Numbered from the stretch's first letter, positions 44,175 to 54,984 are shown. The stretch: 64,000 nucleotides of DNA from Candidatus Pseudothioglobus aerophilus (GCA_014384565.1 JACNFO010000061.1:1-64000), one strand, 5' to 3'. Notes: generated by a model not told the origin, from the letters alone. Made by a program: numbers and translations.

Positions 44175-46022
44175 TTATTCTAAAAAACTTTGAAGTTTGT
44201 GTGCACGAGAAGGGTGCCTCAGCTTTCTGAGCGCTTTGGCTTCAATTTGGCGAATCCTTTCACGAGTAACGTCAAACTGTCTACCTACTTCTTCAAGTGT
44301 GTGATCTGTACTCATATCTATTCCAAATCGCATTTTCAAAACTTTTGCTTCTCGAGGTGATAAATTAGCTAAAAGATCACCAGTAGTTTCTTTAAGGCTT
44401 TCACGAGTTGTGACTTCTAAAGGTGAGGAAAGGTTTGTATCTTCAATAAAATCACCAATTGTAGAATCTTCATCGTCTCCTACTGGGTTCTCCATTGATA
44501 ATGGTTCTTTAGCAATCTTAAGTATTTTATTAATTTTATATTCTGGTAATTCCATTTCAACAGATAGCTCTTCAGGCGTTGCCTCTCTTCCAAATCTTTG
44601 AAGAAGTTGACGTCTTACTCGATTTAATTTGTTGATAGTTTCAATCATGTGAACTGGAATTCGAATAGTTCGGGCTTGATCAGCAATTGATCTGGTAATT
44701 GCTTGACGGATCCACCAAGTTGCATAGGTTGAAAATTTATAACCTCTGCGATATTCAAACTTATCTACTGCCTTCATTAAGCCTACGTTTCCTTCTTGAA
44801 TAAGGTCAAGGAATTGAAGGCCCCGATTTGCATACTTTTTGGCAATTGAAATTACAAGCCTTAAATTAGCTTCAATCATTTGACTTTTGGCTACTTTAGC
44901 CTTTCTATCACCCTTTCGAAGTCTTTTGTTAATTTCTTTAAGCTCTGCAATTGTTAACTTCATTGCCTCTTCATGCTCTAAAAGGCTCTTTTGTGAGTAA
45001 TAAATTTCTTTTTCTGTTTTTTCCAATGATGTTAGAGTTGCTTTATTAAGATCAATAGATTTGAGCCAATCAAAATTAGTTTCGTTTCCTGGAAATGATG
45101 CATAAAAAAGCTCTGAGCTCATCCCAGCATCAAGGCAGACTTGACGAATAAGATTTTCTTCTTTCTTTACCTTATCTACTCGACTTGTAACAAGCTCCAT
45201 CATTGTACTAACAAGTTTTGGAGCAAGTCTAAGTTCAGAGATGCAACTAGAAAATTTTTGTCTTGCTTTAACAGTCTTATCATCAAGATAGCCATTCTTT
45301 TCAAAAGATTTAACGTAGCTATTATGAGATTTTTGTATTTTATCAAAGCGCTCAAATATCATTCCTTCATCAGGGCCTGTATATTCTAGCTCATCGAAAT
45401 CTTCTTCATCTTCATCGAAATCTTCCTCATTCTCATCAATTTCCATTGCATCAAGATGGGCTTGTTTTTCCTTAATAAGTATTTGATTTTCTTCAAATTC
45501 TTCAGCATCCCCTTGGTAACCAATAACAACGTCAGTCATCTTACATTTACCTTCTTCAAGTCTTGTATATGCTTTGAAGAAATAGTCAGAGATTTCAGGA
45601 TAAAGAGAAATCGCTTGTAAGATTTGATAAACACCTGCTTCAATTTCTTTTGCAATGCGTACTTCATCTTTTTGTTCTAAAAGCTCAACTACGCCCATTT
45701 CTCGCATGTACATTCTAACGGGGTCAGTAGTTCTTCCAAACTCTGAATCAAGAGCCGCTAGTGCAGCTGTTGCAACTTCAGCAGAGCTAGCCTCTGCCTT
45801 TCCGCCCGACTTCATTACCAGCTCATCAGCATCTGGCGCTTCATCAGCGACCAATATATCCATTTCTTCTAAGATTGTTACAATTGGTTCAACCTGTTCA
45901 GGAGTTAATAAGTCTTCTGGTAAGAGATCATTGATTTCCGAATAAGTCAGGTAACCTTGCTCTTTTCCAATTGTTATTAGACTATTAAGGGCCTTTTTGT
46001 GAGCTTCAGTAGTTGTTTTCAT
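44175..46022 (-). CDS. rpoD: RNA polymerase sigma-70 factor RpoD
   Basis: 615 aa (E. coli 613). Region 1.1 at the N-terminus ([17 protein letters not shown]), [11 protein letters not shown] in 1.2, an acidic non-conserved insert (about 195-220, many Glu/Asp), [41 protein letters not shown] in region 2, and the -35 helix [20 protein letters not shown] at the end. Usual neighbours dnaG and rpsU are absent; prs lies upstream (87-bp gap) and a tRNA 9 nt downstream. Confidence 0.98.
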   Translation of the reverse strand: MKTTTEAHKKALNSLITIGKEQGYLTYSEINDLLPEDLLTPEQVEPIVTILEEMDILVADEAPDADELVMKSGGKAEASSAEVATAALAALDSEFGRTTDPVRMYMREMGVVELLEQKDEVRIAKEIEAGVYQILQAISLYPEISDYFFKAYTRLEEGKCKMTDVVIGYQGDAEEFEENQILIKEKQAHLDAMEIDENEEDFDEDEEDFDELEYTGPDEGMIFERFDKIQKSHNSYVKSFEKNGYLDDKTVKARQKFSSCISELRLAPKLVSTMMELVTSRVDKVKKEENLIRQVCLDAGMSSELFYASFPGNETNFDWLKSIDLNKATLTSLEKTEKEIYYSQKSLLEHEEAMKLTIAELKEINKRLRKGDRKAKVAKSQMIEANLRLVISIAKKYANRGLQFLDLIQEGNVGLMKAVDKFEYRRGYKFSTYATWWIRQAITRSIADQARTIRIPVHMIETINKLNRVRRQLLQRFGREATPEELSVEMELPEYKINKILKIAKEPLSMENPVGDDEDSTIGDFIEDTNLSSPLEVTTRESLKETTGDLLANLSPREAKVLKMRFGIDMSTDHTLEEVGRQFDVTRERIRQIEAKALRKLRHPSRAHKLQSFLE

Positions 46023-46109
46023 AATTTGATTTTTTCAAAACAGAGGGGAAATTATACCTAAAAGAGTAGATTGTTTATACCATTAATTCAGCCCTATAGA
46101 GGCCTAGGA

Positions 46110-47072
46110 TTAATCTGAATCTGCAAAAATTGTACTGATGGATTGTTCATCACTAATTCTTCGAATAACGTCTGCAAGAGTTGTGGCAATTGACAATTGC
46201 CTAATTTTATTGCATTTTTTTGCTTGATCCGTTAATGGAATTGTATTTGTAATAACCAATTCATCCAGCTTGGAGTTGGATATGTTTTCAATAGCACCTC
46301 CAGAAAGAACTGCATGAGTTGCATATGCAACAACTTTCTTTGCGCCCTTTTCTTTTAATATTTCAGCTGCTTGGCAGAGCGTTCCGGCGGTATCCACCAT
46401 GTCATCAATCATAATGCAGGTACGTCCTTCTACATCACCAATTACATTCATGACTTTAACTAAGTTTGGCGCTGGCCTCCTCTTATCAATAATTGCAAGG
46501 TCTGCGTCATTAATTCTTTTTGCTGCTGCTCTTGCTCTAGCAACACCGCCAACATCAGGAGATACTACGACTACATCTTGATAGTTATGATCCAAAATAT
46601 CCTGGACAAGGACAGGTTGAGCATATATGTTATCAATTGGAATATTGAAGAATCCTTGGATTTGATCTGCATGTAAGTCCATTGTCAATATGCGGTCAAC
46701 ACCTGACGTTTCTATCAATTGAGCGACAAGTTTTGCAGTTATTGGAACGCGAGTTAGTCTCGAGCGCCTATCTTGCCTAGAGTAGCCAAGATATGGAACG
46801 ACAGCTGTAATTTTTCCCGCAGAAGAGCGCCTTAGAGCATCAACCATTATTAATAACTCCATTAAAGTTTCAGCTGATGAAGGACCACAGGTTGGCTGAA
46901 TAACGAATACATCACATCCACGCACATTATCAAGAATTTCAACTTGAGCTTCGCCATCACTAAATTGACCTACAAAGGCTTTACTTTGGGTGATGTTGAG
47001 GTTAGTAATAATTTCGGATGAGAGATCAGGGTTTGCATTTCCGCTAAAGATCTTTATTCTTTCTAGAGACAT
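46110..47072 (-). CDS. prs: Ribose-phosphate pyrophosphokinase
   Basis: 320 aa. Makes PRPP from ribose 5-phosphate and ATP for nucleotides, His, Trp and NAD (trpD and nadC are nearby). [29 protein letters not shown] with the flexible-loop arginines, [11 protein letters not shown] and the PRPP loop [15 protein letters not shown]. In gammaproteobacteria prs is usually close to ispE; here a glutathione peroxidase gene has come between. Confidence 0.98.
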   Translation of the reverse strand: MSLERIKIFSGNANPDLSSEIITNLNITQSKAFVGQFSDGEAQVEILDNVRGCDVFVIQPTCGPSSAETLMELLIMVDALRRSSAGKITAVVPYLGYSRQDRRSRLTRVPITAKLVAQLIETSGVDRILTMDLHADQIQGFFNIPIDNIYAQPVLVQDILDHNYQDVVVVSPDVGGVARARAAAKRINDADLAIIDKRRPAPNLVKVMNVIGDVEGRTCIMIDDMVDTAGTLCQAAEILKEKGAKKVVAYATHAVLSGGAIENISNSKLDELVITNTIPLTDQAKKCNKIRQLSIATTLADVIRRISDEQSISTIFADSD

Positions 47073-47157
47073 CCAATTAGACTTTTATTGATGTAGTATG
47101 CAATTATACAAACAAATTACGTGGCTAAGCGCAATAGTTTGGTAATTGAATCAAGAT

Positions 47158-47637
47158 TTATAGTATTTCATCTATTGATGCTGAAATATCTTCAGGTTCA
47201 GTAGTAGAACTGAAGCGCTTAAAAGGGATACCATCACGATTAATTAGAAACTTAGTAAAATTCCATTTGACGCTATCAGTTAGCTTTCCTTTTAGCTCAC
47301 TTTTTAAATACTTAAACAGGGGATGAGCATTTTTACCATTGACATCAACTTTTGTTGACATCAGAAACGTAACGTCATAATTTAGGTTACAAAAATCTTT
47401 GATTTCTTCAGAGGTGCCGGGCTCTTGTTTGCCAAATTGATTGCAAGGAAAGCCAATTATTACTAAACCTCTTTCTTTGTACTTTTGGTAGAGTTTTTCG
47501 AGTCCAGAATAGTGATAGGTTAGACCACAGAAGCTTGCAGTATTTACAATTAAAATTGCTTTGCCTTTAAATTGACTCAAAGAGATTTCTTCTCCATCAA
47601 GCTGACTAAAGTTGAATTGATATATATTTTCATTCAT
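47158..47637 (-). CDS. Glutathione peroxidase family protein (Cys type)
   Basis: 159 aa from the ATG at 47637, which has GAGGTAAGAATC ahead of it; the track's longer start (47706) would run into tRNA-Gln. Thiol peroxidase with catalytic Cys in VNTASFCGLT, Gln in GFPCNQFGKQEPG and Trp in VKWNFTKFLI. Cys replaces selenocysteine, as in most bacterial GPx/BtuE, which often use thioredoxin. Inserted between tRNA-Gln and prs. Confidence 0.92.
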   Translation of the reverse strand: MNENIYQFNFSQLDGEEISLSQFKGKAILIVNTASFCGLTYHYSGLEKLYQKYKERGLVIIGFPCNQFGKQEPGTSEEIKDFCNLNYDVTFLMSTKVDVNGKNAHPLFKYLKSELKGKLTDSVKWNFTKFLINRDGIPFKRFSSTTEPEDISASIDEIL

Positions 47638-47671
47638 GATTCTTACCTCAAGCTGATTAATCTTAACAATA

Positions 47672-47746
47672 TGGCTGGGGCGGATGGATTCGAACCATCG
47701 GTACACGGGATCAAAACCCGATGCCTTACCACTTGGCTACACCCCA
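47672..47746 (-). tRNA. tRNA-Gln (anticodon TTG)
   Basis: 75 nt with encoded CCA. Acceptor TGGGGTG/CGCCCCA with discriminator G, D-arm AGCCAAGTGGTAAGGC, anticodon TTG at 47712-47714 in a TTTTGAT loop, T-arm GATGGTTCGAATCCATC. Close to E. coli glnU. Its 5' 21 nt are also the last codons and stop of ispE. Confidence 0.95.
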
Positions 47747-48577
47747 ATTGTATAATGGCGATTTATCAATCGCTTTTGCGATAAAACCAGTCCATTTTGA
47801 TGGCAATTTATTGATTGCTATCGATGCATCTTTTTCTTTTTCAAAGGCTACAAAAACACAACATCCACTTCCAGTCATTCTTGCAATTCCGAGGTGGTTT
47901 TCAGTTGAGTCTAGATGGGCTATAGCCTTTTCTATATCAGCTTCCAAATGAATTGCAGCATCTAAGCAGTCGTTATGAGGATTAGATACCATTGAAAAGT
48001 TTGCTATTTTCCTTTGTACTGGAGACATTGTCAATGCTTTGTGTGTGAAAATTTCTTTTGTGGATATATGTTTGCCAATTGTAACAATTAAATAAAAGTA
48101 TTTTGGTAGGCTTATTGGTGTAAGTATTTCACCTATACCTTCGCCCCAAGAGCTATGACCATTAATAAATACAGGAACGTCTGCACCAAGATTTTGACCA
48201 ATATCCACTAATTCTTCTCTAGGTAAATTAAGATTCCAAAGCTTATTAAGAGCAATTAAAACAGTCGCTGCATTTGAGCTACCACCTCCTAAGCCACCTC
48301 CTATCGGTATTTTTTTAACTATAGCTATATCTGCCCCACCCTTTGACCCAGTGATTTTTTTTAGAAGAGTGGCGCTGCGTATAATTAAATCTTGATTTTT
48401 TGGAATATGTTCATTGCCACTAATTCGATCAATTACTCCATCACTTCTATAATTGATATTTATCTCATCGCAGTAATCTACAAGTTGAAAAATGGTCTGA
48501 AGGTTATGATAACCATCCGACCTTTTTGAGGTTACGTGTAAAAATAAATTAATTTTAGCGGGCGATAAGTAAGTCAA
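47726..48577 (-). CDS. ispE: 4-diphosphocytidyl-2-C-methyl-D-erythritol kinase
   Basis: 283 aa GHMP kinase of the MEP isoprenoid pathway. SPAKINLFLHV at the N-terminus, ATP loop VKKIPIGGGLGGGSSNAATVL near 86-106, and RMTGSGCCVF near the end. It begins with TTG (48575-48577), 1 nt after the orn stop; no ATG fits. The last residues (PLYNWGVAKW) and stop are encoded by the 5' part of tRNA-Gln, a 21-nt overlap. Confidence 0.93.
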   Translation of the reverse strand: MTYLSPAKINLFLHVTSKRSDGYHNLQTIFQLVDYCDEININYRSDGVIDRISGNEHIPKNQDLIIRSATLLKKITGSKGGADIAIVKKIPIGGGLGGGSSNAATVLIALNKLWNLNLPREELVDIGQNLGADVPVFINGHSSWGEGIGEILTPISLPKYFYLIVTIGKHISTKEIFTHKALTMSPVQRKIANFSMVSNPHNDCLDAAIHLEADIEKAIAHLDSTENHLGIARMTGSGCCVFVAFEKEKDASIAINKLPSKWTGFIAKAIDKSPLYNWGVAKW

Positions 48578-48578
48578 T

Positions 48579-49121
48579 TTAAGCTTTAATGAAATACTCT
48601 CTATAGTGTTTTAACTCATCTATTGAGTCGTAAACATCTGATAATGCTAAATGTCTGGATTTTTTATATGTGGAAGAAATAATGCTTGGCTTCCATCGAA
48701 CAGCTAATTCTTTTAATGTGGAGACGTCAATATGTCGATAGTGAAAAAACTTTTCTAGTTTTGGCATGTAGTTATTCAAGAACCTTCTATCCTGACAAAT
48801 CGAATTACCACACATTGGTGATGCGCCTTGGTCAACATATTTAATAAGAAAATCTAGGGTTTGGGATTCTGCCTCAGCAGTGGAAACTTTGCTTTCTATT
48901 ACCCTTTGGACAAGTCCAGATCTATTGTGTTGGTTTGTATTCCAGTCGTCCATTCCATTAAGAAGATCACTATTTTGGTGGATAGCTAACGAAGGGCCTT
49001 CTTCTATTACATTTAGATTGGCATCGGTAACTACTGTTGCTATCTCAATAATGACATCACTTTCAGGAATTAAACCTGTCATTTCAAGGTCTATCCAAAT
49101 AAGATTAGTTTTTTTATTCAT
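48579..49121 (-). CDS. orn: Oligoribonuclease
   Basis: 180 aa (E. coli 181) from ATG 49121; the track's extra 29 residues overlap trpD and are not conserved. DEDD 3'-5' exonuclease for 2-5-nt RNAs. [10 protein letters not shown] holds the first Asp/Glu, [13 protein letters not shown] and [12 protein letters not shown] follow, and [15 protein letters not shown] ends the set. The 7-nt gap from trpD has no Shine-Dalgarno, so translation may be coupled. Orn is inhibited by PAP, the CysQ substrate. Confidence 0.96.
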   Translation of the reverse strand: MNKKTNLIWIDLEMTGLIPESDVIIEIATVVTDANLNVIEEGPSLAIHQNSDLLNGMDDWNTNQHNRSGLVQRVIESKVSTAEAESQTLDFLIKYVDQGASPMCGNSICQDRRFLNNYMPKLEKFFHYRHIDVSTLKELAVRWKPSIISSTYKKSRHLALSDVYDSIDELKHYREYFIKA

Positions 49122-49128
49122 AATTAAT

Positions 49129-50145
49129 TTAATTATTGCTAGCAAAAATATATTCTTCAAGTTTTTCTTTTGCACTTCCATCTGATAATATTTTGAAAGC
49201 TTTTTCAATCCCTGAATTTAGTGTTTCTTCGAGGCCGCTTACATAAATAGCAGCTCCAGCATTTAAAGCAATGATATTTTTTGCAGTACCATTATGCCCA
49301 GAAAAGGCTTCATAAATTAGAGAGAGTGACTCATCAGCATTTTCTGCTTTAATATCATCAAGGTTACCTAGCTTTAAACCAAAGTCATCTGGATGAACGC
49401 TATAGGTTGAAACTTCATCATTATATAATTCAGCTACAAAGGTTTTATCAGCTATAGAAAATTCATCAAGTCCATCTGCAGAATGAACTACCATAACATG
49501 TCGAGAATTAAGGCTTTTTAGGACGTTAGCGATTGGCTCAACTAGGTTTCTGTCATAAACTCCAATAACTTGGTTAGGGGCTTTAGCTGGATTAGTCAGG
49601 GGGCCTAAAACATTAAATATAGTTCTGACTGCCAGTTCTTTTCGCGGACCAATTGCGTGCTTCATTGCACTATGATGTGCTGGCGCAAACATAAATCCAA
49701 CGCCTATTTTTTCAATACATTCGCTGATGACTTCGGGGCTTAAGTTAAGATTTATTCCAGCTGCCTCCAGAACATCTGCGCTTCCAGATTTTGATGAAAT
49801 GGATCGATTGCCATGCTTTGCAACTTTGCCACCTGCAGCTGCAACAACAAAGGCAGAGGCAGTCGATATATTAAATAGCCCTAGACCATCCCCACCCGTT
49901 CCGCAAGTATCTACAAGGTACTCAGCGCTACTTAATTCAACCGAAGTTGCCAGTGAGCGCATTACCTTGGCACTGGCAGTAATTTCTTCAATTGTTTCGC
50001 CTTTCATAGATAGACCAATTAAAAAAGCACCAATCTGTGCATCCGTTGTTTGGCCAGTCATAATGCTATTCATGACATCAAGCATTTCACTTTCATTTAG
50101 ATTTTTTTTTGAAATAACAGCTTTGATGGCTTGATTTATATTCAT
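49129..50145 (-). CDS. trpD: Anthranilate phosphoribosyltransferase
   Basis: 338 aa. Transfers phosphoribose from PRPP to anthranilate in tryptophan synthesis. [21 protein letters not shown] (PRPP loop), [51 protein letters not shown] are all family-typical. No other trp gene adjoins. 2 nt after pepP. Confidence 0.97.
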   Translation of the reverse strand: MNINQAIKAVISKKNLNESEMLDVMNSIMTGQTTDAQIGAFLIGLSMKGETIEEITASAKVMRSLATSVELSSAEYLVDTCGTGGDGLGLFNISTASAFVVAAAGGKVAKHGNRSISSKSGSADVLEAAGINLNLSPEVISECIEKIGVGFMFAPAHHSAMKHAIGPRKELAVRTIFNVLGPLTNPAKAPNQVIGVYDRNLVEPIANVLKSLNSRHVMVVHSADGLDEFSIADKTFVAELYNDEVSTYSVHPDDFGLKLGNLDDIKAENADESLSLIYEAFSGHNGTAKNIIALNAGAAIYVSGLEETLNSGIEKAFKILSDGSAKEKLEEYIFASNN

Positions 50146-50147
50146 GG

Positions 50148-51398
50148 TTAGCGTTGACTCATAAGATGTTCAATATCATCTACATTTTTAATAGCTACTT
50201 CAGATAAAACATGGTTTCCATCGATAGTAACTAGCACATCGTCTTCAATCCTGATTCCAATGTTCCAGTATTTTGGATCAATTTTATCATCCTTGCGGAT
50301 GTAGATTCCTGGCTCCACTGTCATTACCATACCTACTTCAAATTTTCGAAAAGAATTGTCAATTTCTTTAACTCCAACATCATGAACATCCAAACCTAAC
50401 CAATGACCTGTTCCATGCATATAGAATTCTTTTAAATTACTTATATCATCCATTATCCCTAGCTTCATAAGCCCCCTTGTAATAATTTCACATGCTATTT
50501 CATGAGGTTTACTTACATCTTCACCTGGCATAATTGAAGCAATAGCCTGAATTTGGGCATTTAAAACAATTTCGTATATTTCTTTTTGAGGGACACTAAA
50601 CTTTCCATTAACTGGAAAGGTTCTAGTAATATCAGATGCATAACCAAGTACTTCACAGCCAGCGTCTATGAGAAGTAGCTCACCATCATTTAATAATTTA
50701 TTGTTTTCATTGTAATGAAGTATGCACGCATTTTCTCCACCTGCAACAATTGGAGGGTAAGAATGCTCTGAGTTCTCGTTTTTGAAGATGGAGTCAAATT
50801 CAGCGGCAATATTGTACTCATAAAGTCCAGGCTGAGTTTTGACCATAGCCTTCATATGTGCTTTTGAAGCAAGATTTGCTGCAGTTTGCATATTTTTTAC
50901 TTCGGAAGCATCTTTAATAATCCTCATTTCCGATAAATATGGGTTTAAAGGTTGAATGCTGCTATTAAAAATTGAAGCAATAGTTTTATTAAGGGTATTA
51001 GTACTTGCTCTATTTTTCCAGCCATCAGAGGTTGGCTGATCAAAATATAAAGGCGATTCGTTACTTATGATTTTCTTAATTTCATCTGTAAAAGTATTAA
51101 TATCATAAGCATTGTCGACTAATAAGGTTTCAGGTGCGAGATCAACTCCAAGTCTCACCCCATTCCATATTTCCTGAGTTTTATCTTTGGGCCTTAAAAA
51201 AATGCTGTAATTGTTTTTAGAGAAAACTGCAATTGCATCAGGCTCTATAAAACCAGTAAGATACCAAAAATTGCTATCTGGTCGAAAGGGGTAGTTGACA
51301 TCACTATTTCTTTTTTGTTCACTATTTGTAGACACAATTACTACTGCATCATCTCCTAGTATGCTTAACAACTCATCTCTTCTTTTTTTATGTATCAT
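50148..51398 (-). CDS. pepP: Xaa-Pro aminopeptidase
   Basis: 416 aa, M24 metallopeptidase. Unlike the creatinase at 13878 it keeps the metal ligands: LLIDAGCEVLGYASDITRTFPVNG (Asp, Asp), FYMHGTGHWLGLDVHDVG (His), VEPGIYI (Glu) and GIRIEDDVLVT (Glu). N-terminal creatinase-like domain with NFWYLTGFIEPDAI. Removes the N-terminal residue ahead of proline. First gene of the minus-strand run down to rpoD. Confidence 0.95.
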   Translation of the reverse strand: MIHKKRRDELLSILGDDAVVIVSTNSEQKRNSDVNYPFRPDSNFWYLTGFIEPDAIAVFSKNNYSIFLRPKDKTQEIWNGVRLGVDLAPETLLVDNAYDINTFTDEIKKIISNESPLYFDQPTSDGWKNRASTNTLNKTIASIFNSSIQPLNPYLSEMRIIKDASEVKNMQTAANLASKAHMKAMVKTQPGLYEYNIAAEFDSIFKNENSEHSYPPIVAGGENACILHYNENNKLLNDGELLLIDAGCEVLGYASDITRTFPVNGKFSVPQKEIYEIVLNAQIQAIASIMPGEDVSKPHEIACEIITRGLMKLGIMDDISNLKEFYMHGTGHWLGLDVHDVGVKEIDNSFRKFEVGMVMTVEPGIYIRKDDKIDPKYWNIGIRIEDDVLVTIDGNHVLSEVAIKNVDDIEHLMSQR

Positions 51399-51445
51399 TT
51401 TGTTAGGTGCATTAATTCATTGATAAATAACCCAAGAAAGATACC

Positions 51446-52162
51446 ATGAAAAAGATACGACTTTATCAAAATACTGCTCTATCTCTGGGCAATAGTATTG
51501 AGTTAAGTAAAGATAATAGCCATCATCTTAACAAAGTTTTGCGTTTCCCAGACGGTAAAAATATCACTATATTTAATGGCGATGGTTTTGATTACGACGC
51601 AAAAGTTCAAAGTTTAAAAAAAATAACCAGCATTAGTATTGTTTCAAAGTTAAAAAATGATTCTGAGTCTAAGCTAAATTTAACGCTAGCGCAGGGAATT
51701 GCTAAAGGCGAAAAAATGGATTTTTTAATCCAAAAAGCCATAGAATTAGGCGTATCAAGTATTATCCCAATGCAGCTAGAGCGCTGCGTAGTTAGGCTAA
51801 AAGGTGAACGAGCTCAAAAAAAAATAGAGCATTGGCAAAAGATAGCAAACCATGCATGTGAGCAATCCGGACGAGCTGTAATTGTTAATATCTGCCAACC
51901 TACTTTACTTAGTGATTTGCTTAGTGATCAAAATCATAATGGCTTTGTTCTGCATCATCGTGCAAATATAAGTCTTACTCAAATGCCTGAGCACTCAAGT
52001 GCAACAATTCTCATTGGGCCAGAGGGGGGATTAACGAATCAAGAAGTTGCTGACTCAACAAACGCTGGATTTAAGCCACTCTTGTTAGGGAAACGAGTTT
52101 TAAGGACTGAAACTGCATCACTAGTTGCTATAGCTAATATGCAGCTTTTATGGGGTAGCTGA
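51446..52162 (+). CDS. rsmE: 16S rRNA (uracil-1498-N3)-methyltransferase
   Basis: 238 aa SPOUT methyltransferase. HHLNKVLRFPDGKNITIFNGDG, the LAQGIAKGEKMDFLIQKAIELG segment, then the knot: TILIGPEGGLTNQEV and LLGKRVLRTETASLVAI. Diverges from pepP by 47 bp. Confidence 0.94.
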   Translation: MKKIRLYQNTALSLGNSIELSKDNSHHLNKVLRFPDGKNITIFNGDGFDYDAKVQSLKKITSISIVSKLKNDSESKLNLTLAQGIAKGEKMDFLIQKAIELGVSSIIPMQLERCVVRLKGERAQKKIEHWQKIANHACEQSGRAVIVNICQPTLLSDLLSDQNHNGFVLHHRANISLTQMPEHSSATILIGPEGGLTNQEVADSTNAGFKPLLLGKRVLRTETASLVAIANMQLLWGS

Positions 52163-52183
52163 AAATATTTTTAATTTTCTTTT

Positions 52184-53014
52184 TTACTCAACATCACCTA
52201 GGTCATTACTAAGCTCCCGGGCTCGGTCATAAGCAGCCCTTGTCGCTGCTGCAACTATTCCCTCAAAGTTTTGATCTTGAAAGCTTTCAATAGCCGCTTG
52301 GGTTGTTCCATTAGGGGAAGTAACTTCTTTCCTAAGTGTCTTTGAATCTTTACCACTTTTAGTTGCCATTAGGCTTGCACCTAAACTAGTTTGAATGCTT
52401 AAAGAGTTTGCAGTTTTCTCATCTAAACCAAGAGCGGTAGCTGCTTGCGTAATTGATTGCATCAATAGAAAAAAATAAGCTGGCCCACTTCCAGATATGG
52501 CAGTAATTGCATCTATTAATTTCTCATCATCTACCCAGAAACATTCGCCCACAGACGATAAGATTGAGGTTACTAATTCTTTTTGTTGGTTGCTGACTAA
52601 ATCATTTGCAAAAAGACCTGTAACACCACTTTGAAAAAGTGCAGGTGTATTAGGCATTGTTCTTACGAGGGCAAAATTACCTCCTAACCAACGATTAATA
52701 TCATTACCTCTAATTCCGGCTACGATAGAGACAAAGAGGTGGTTTGATTTAACTTTATTTTTTAATTGAAGGCAAACTATCGAGAGTACTTGAGGCTTTA
52801 CTGCAAAAACAACAATATCACTATTATCTAGTAAAGAGTTATTATCAGAATATGTTGTAATTTTAAGTTCAGATTGACGGTTGATAAGAAGCTCTTTATT
52901 AGAGTCGCTTACATTTATATTTTTAGCATCAAAGCCATTACTGAGGAGGCCTTTAATCAGTGCATACGCCATATTTCCGGCTCCAATAAATCCAATGACT
53001 GTTTTGTTTTCCAT
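52184..53014 (-). CDS. proC: Pyrroline-5-carboxylate reductase
   Basis: 276 aa. Last step of proline synthesis. IGFIGAGNMAYALIKGL, FAVKPQVL, VRTMPNTPA, the signature AITAISGSGPAYFFLLM and VTSPNGTTQAAIESF. All features missing from the paralogue at 35332 are present here. No yggS beside it. Confidence 0.96.
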   Translation of the reverse strand: MENKTVIGFIGAGNMAYALIKGLLSNGFDAKNINVSDSNKELLINRQSELKITTYSDNNSLLDNSDIVVFAVKPQVLSIVCLQLKNKVKSNHLFVSIVAGIRGNDINRWLGGNFALVRTMPNTPALFQSGVTGLFANDLVSNQQKELVTSILSSVGECFWVDDEKLIDAITAISGSGPAYFFLLMQSITQAATALGLDEKTANSLSIQTSLGASLMATKSGKDSKTLRKEVTSPNGTTQAAIESFQDQNFEGIVAAATRAAYDRARELSNDLGDVE

Positions 53015-53080
53015 ATAAAATATATTAGTTATAAATGCTTAACTCAATTCTACCAAACTTGCAATAAATAAAGAACATTA

Positions 53081-53749
53081 ATGAAAAAATTTCACCCAAA
53101 ACTAATATTGATTGATGTCGATGGAACTCTAGTTGACAGTGTCCCTGACCTTGCCTACTGTGTTGACGAGATGATGATTCAGCTTGGTATGCCGCCAAGA
53201 GGAGAGTCAAGGGTTAGACATTGGGTTGGAAATGGTGTTCCCAGATTAGTAGAGCGAGCTTTGACTGGAGATTTAGATCTCAAGCCAAGTCGAGAAGTAT
53301 TCGACACCGCGTATCCAATTTTTTTAGACCTGTATGCTGAAAATTCAGCAATAAGGTCAAGCCTATATGATGGAGTTAAAGAGGGATTAGATTATTTACA
53401 ATCTAAGAATTATCTTTTAGGCTGTGTTACTAATAAAGCAGAGCAATTTACTCATCCATTACTAAAATCATTAAATATCTTTGATTACTTTAAGATAGTC
53501 ATTTCTGGTGATACTCTGGAAAAGAAAAAACCAGACCCTTTGCCGCTTCTTCATGGCGCTAGATTTTTTAATATAGATCCAAAAGAATGCCTTATGTTGG
53601 GAGACTCTGTAAGTGATGTAAAGGCTGCTAGAGCAGCTGGATTTGATATAATTTGTATGTCATATGGCTACAATCATGGTAATAATATATTAGAAGAAAA
53701 TCCTGATCTTGTAATCGATTCTATGACGCAGTTAAGAGAGTGTCTTTAA
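53081..53749 (+). CDS. gph: Phosphoglycolate phosphatase
   Basis: 222 aa HAD IA phosphatase. LIDVDGTLVDSVPDLA nucleophile motif, GCVTNKAEQF motif II, KKKPDPLPLL and CLMLGDSVSDVKAARAAG. Similar to E. coli Gph, which clears 2-phosphoglycolate from DNA repair. Its TAA overlaps the bioA ATG by 1 nt. A pairing with glyoxylate handling (ghrA) is possible but not shown. Confidence 0.88.
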   Translation: MKKFHPKLILIDVDGTLVDSVPDLAYCVDEMMIQLGMPPRGESRVRHWVGNGVPRLVERALTGDLDLKPSREVFDTAYPIFLDLYAENSAIRSSLYDGVKEGLDYLQSKNYLLGCVTNKAEQFTHPLLKSLNIFDYFKIVISGDTLEKKKPDPLPLLHGARFFNIDPKECLMLGDSVSDVKAARAAGFDIICMSYGYNHGNNILEENPDLVIDSMTQLRECL

Positions 53750-54984
53750 TGAGTATTGATGATAATCATATTTGGCATCCTTATGCTACGATACCAAATA
53801 AGGTTCCTACTTATTTGGTTGATACTGCAGATGGGGTTTATCTAAACTTTAAAAATGGAGCTCGTGTTATTGATGGCATGAGTTCCTGGTGGTCAATGAT
53901 TCATGGTTACAATAATTCTTTCATAAATAGGGCAATGAAGGCTCAGATCGATGCTGTATCGCACGTAATGTTTGGAGGGCTTACTCACCAACCTGCTATT
54001 GACTTATGTGAAAAACTCATAAAAATAACTCCTCAAGGGCTTGATAAAGTTTTTTTTGCCGACTCTGGCTCTGTTTCTGTAGAAGTTTCTCTTAAGATGG
54101 CTTTGCAGTATTGGCAAAATAAAGGAAAAAAAGAAAAGTCACATTTTGTAACCCCTAGAGGTGGTTACCATGGAGATACTTTTGGGGCGATGAGTGTGTG
54201 TGATCCAAATAATGGCATGCACCATTTGTTTAGTGGCGTACTCCCAAAGCATTACTTTGTAACTCAGCCCAAGTCAGGGAAAAGTGATGAAGCTCTTTTA
54301 GATTTAGAGTCAAGGCTTAAAGAAAGTCATAATAAGATTGCAGCAATTATTCTTGAGCCTATTGTTCAAGGGGCTGGCGGAATGAATATATATGATGCTG
54401 ATTACCTCAAAGGCGTTAGATCTTTATGTGATGATTATGAGGTCTTATTGATTGTAGATGAAATAGCGACAGGTTTTGGCCGAACAGGAGAACTCTTTGG
54501 ATGCAATCATGCAAATATTTCTCCTGATATTCTTTGTATTGGTAAGGCTTTAACGGGTGGCTATATGACCATGGCAGCCGCAATAACTTCCGAAAAAGTT
54601 TCAAGTACAGTTGGAGTATTAATGCATGGGCCTACTTTTATGGCAAATCCTTTATCCTGTTCAGCGGCGAATGCTAGTATTGATTTACTTCTTAATAGCA
54701 ACTGGAAAAAAAGAATCTCAGAGATTCAAGACATTCTTTCATCTCAATTGCTAGCTTTAAAGAAACATAAATCTATATTTGATGTTAGAGTAATTGGGGC
54801 AATAGGCGTTGTTGAGTTTAAAGAGCCTCTTGATATGAAAAAAACCCAACAGCAGTTAATTGACTGTGGAATTTGGCTTAGACCCTATGGCAAACTACTC
54901 TACACGATGCCACCCTTCATAATTACTGATCAAGAGTTACTTCAAATTACTGATGCAATGAAAGATGTGGCTGAAAGCCTTTAG
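53749..54984 (+). CDS. bioA: Adenosylmethionine-8-amino-7-oxononanoate aminotransferase
   Basis: 411 aa from ATG 53749 (track's GTG at 53740 is inside gph). PLP aminotransferase of biotin synthesis using SAM as amino donor. HIWHPYATI at the start, GMSSWWSMIHGYNN (substrate Trp-Trp), HVMFGGLTHQPAIDL, LIVDEIATGFGRTG and the PLP lysine in CIGKALTGGYMTMAA. No other bio gene here. Ends 15 nt from the converging priA. Confidence 0.95.
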   Translation: MSIDDNHIWHPYATIPNKVPTYLVDTADGVYLNFKNGARVIDGMSSWWSMIHGYNNSFINRAMKAQIDAVSHVMFGGLTHQPAIDLCEKLIKITPQGLDKVFFADSGSVSVEVSLKMALQYWQNKGKKEKSHFVTPRGGYHGDTFGAMSVCDPNNGMHHLFSGVLPKHYFVTQPKSGKSDEALLDLESRLKESHNKIAAIILEPIVQGAGGMNIYDADYLKGVRSLCDDYEVLLIVDEIATGFGRTGELFGCNHANISPDILCIGKALTGGYMTMAAAITSEKVSSTVGVLMHGPTFMANPLSCSAANASIDLLLNSNWKKRISEIQDILSSQLLALKKHKSIFDVRVIGAIGVVEFKEPLDMKKTQQQLIDCGIWLRPYGKLLYTMPPFIITDQELLQITDAMKDVAESL

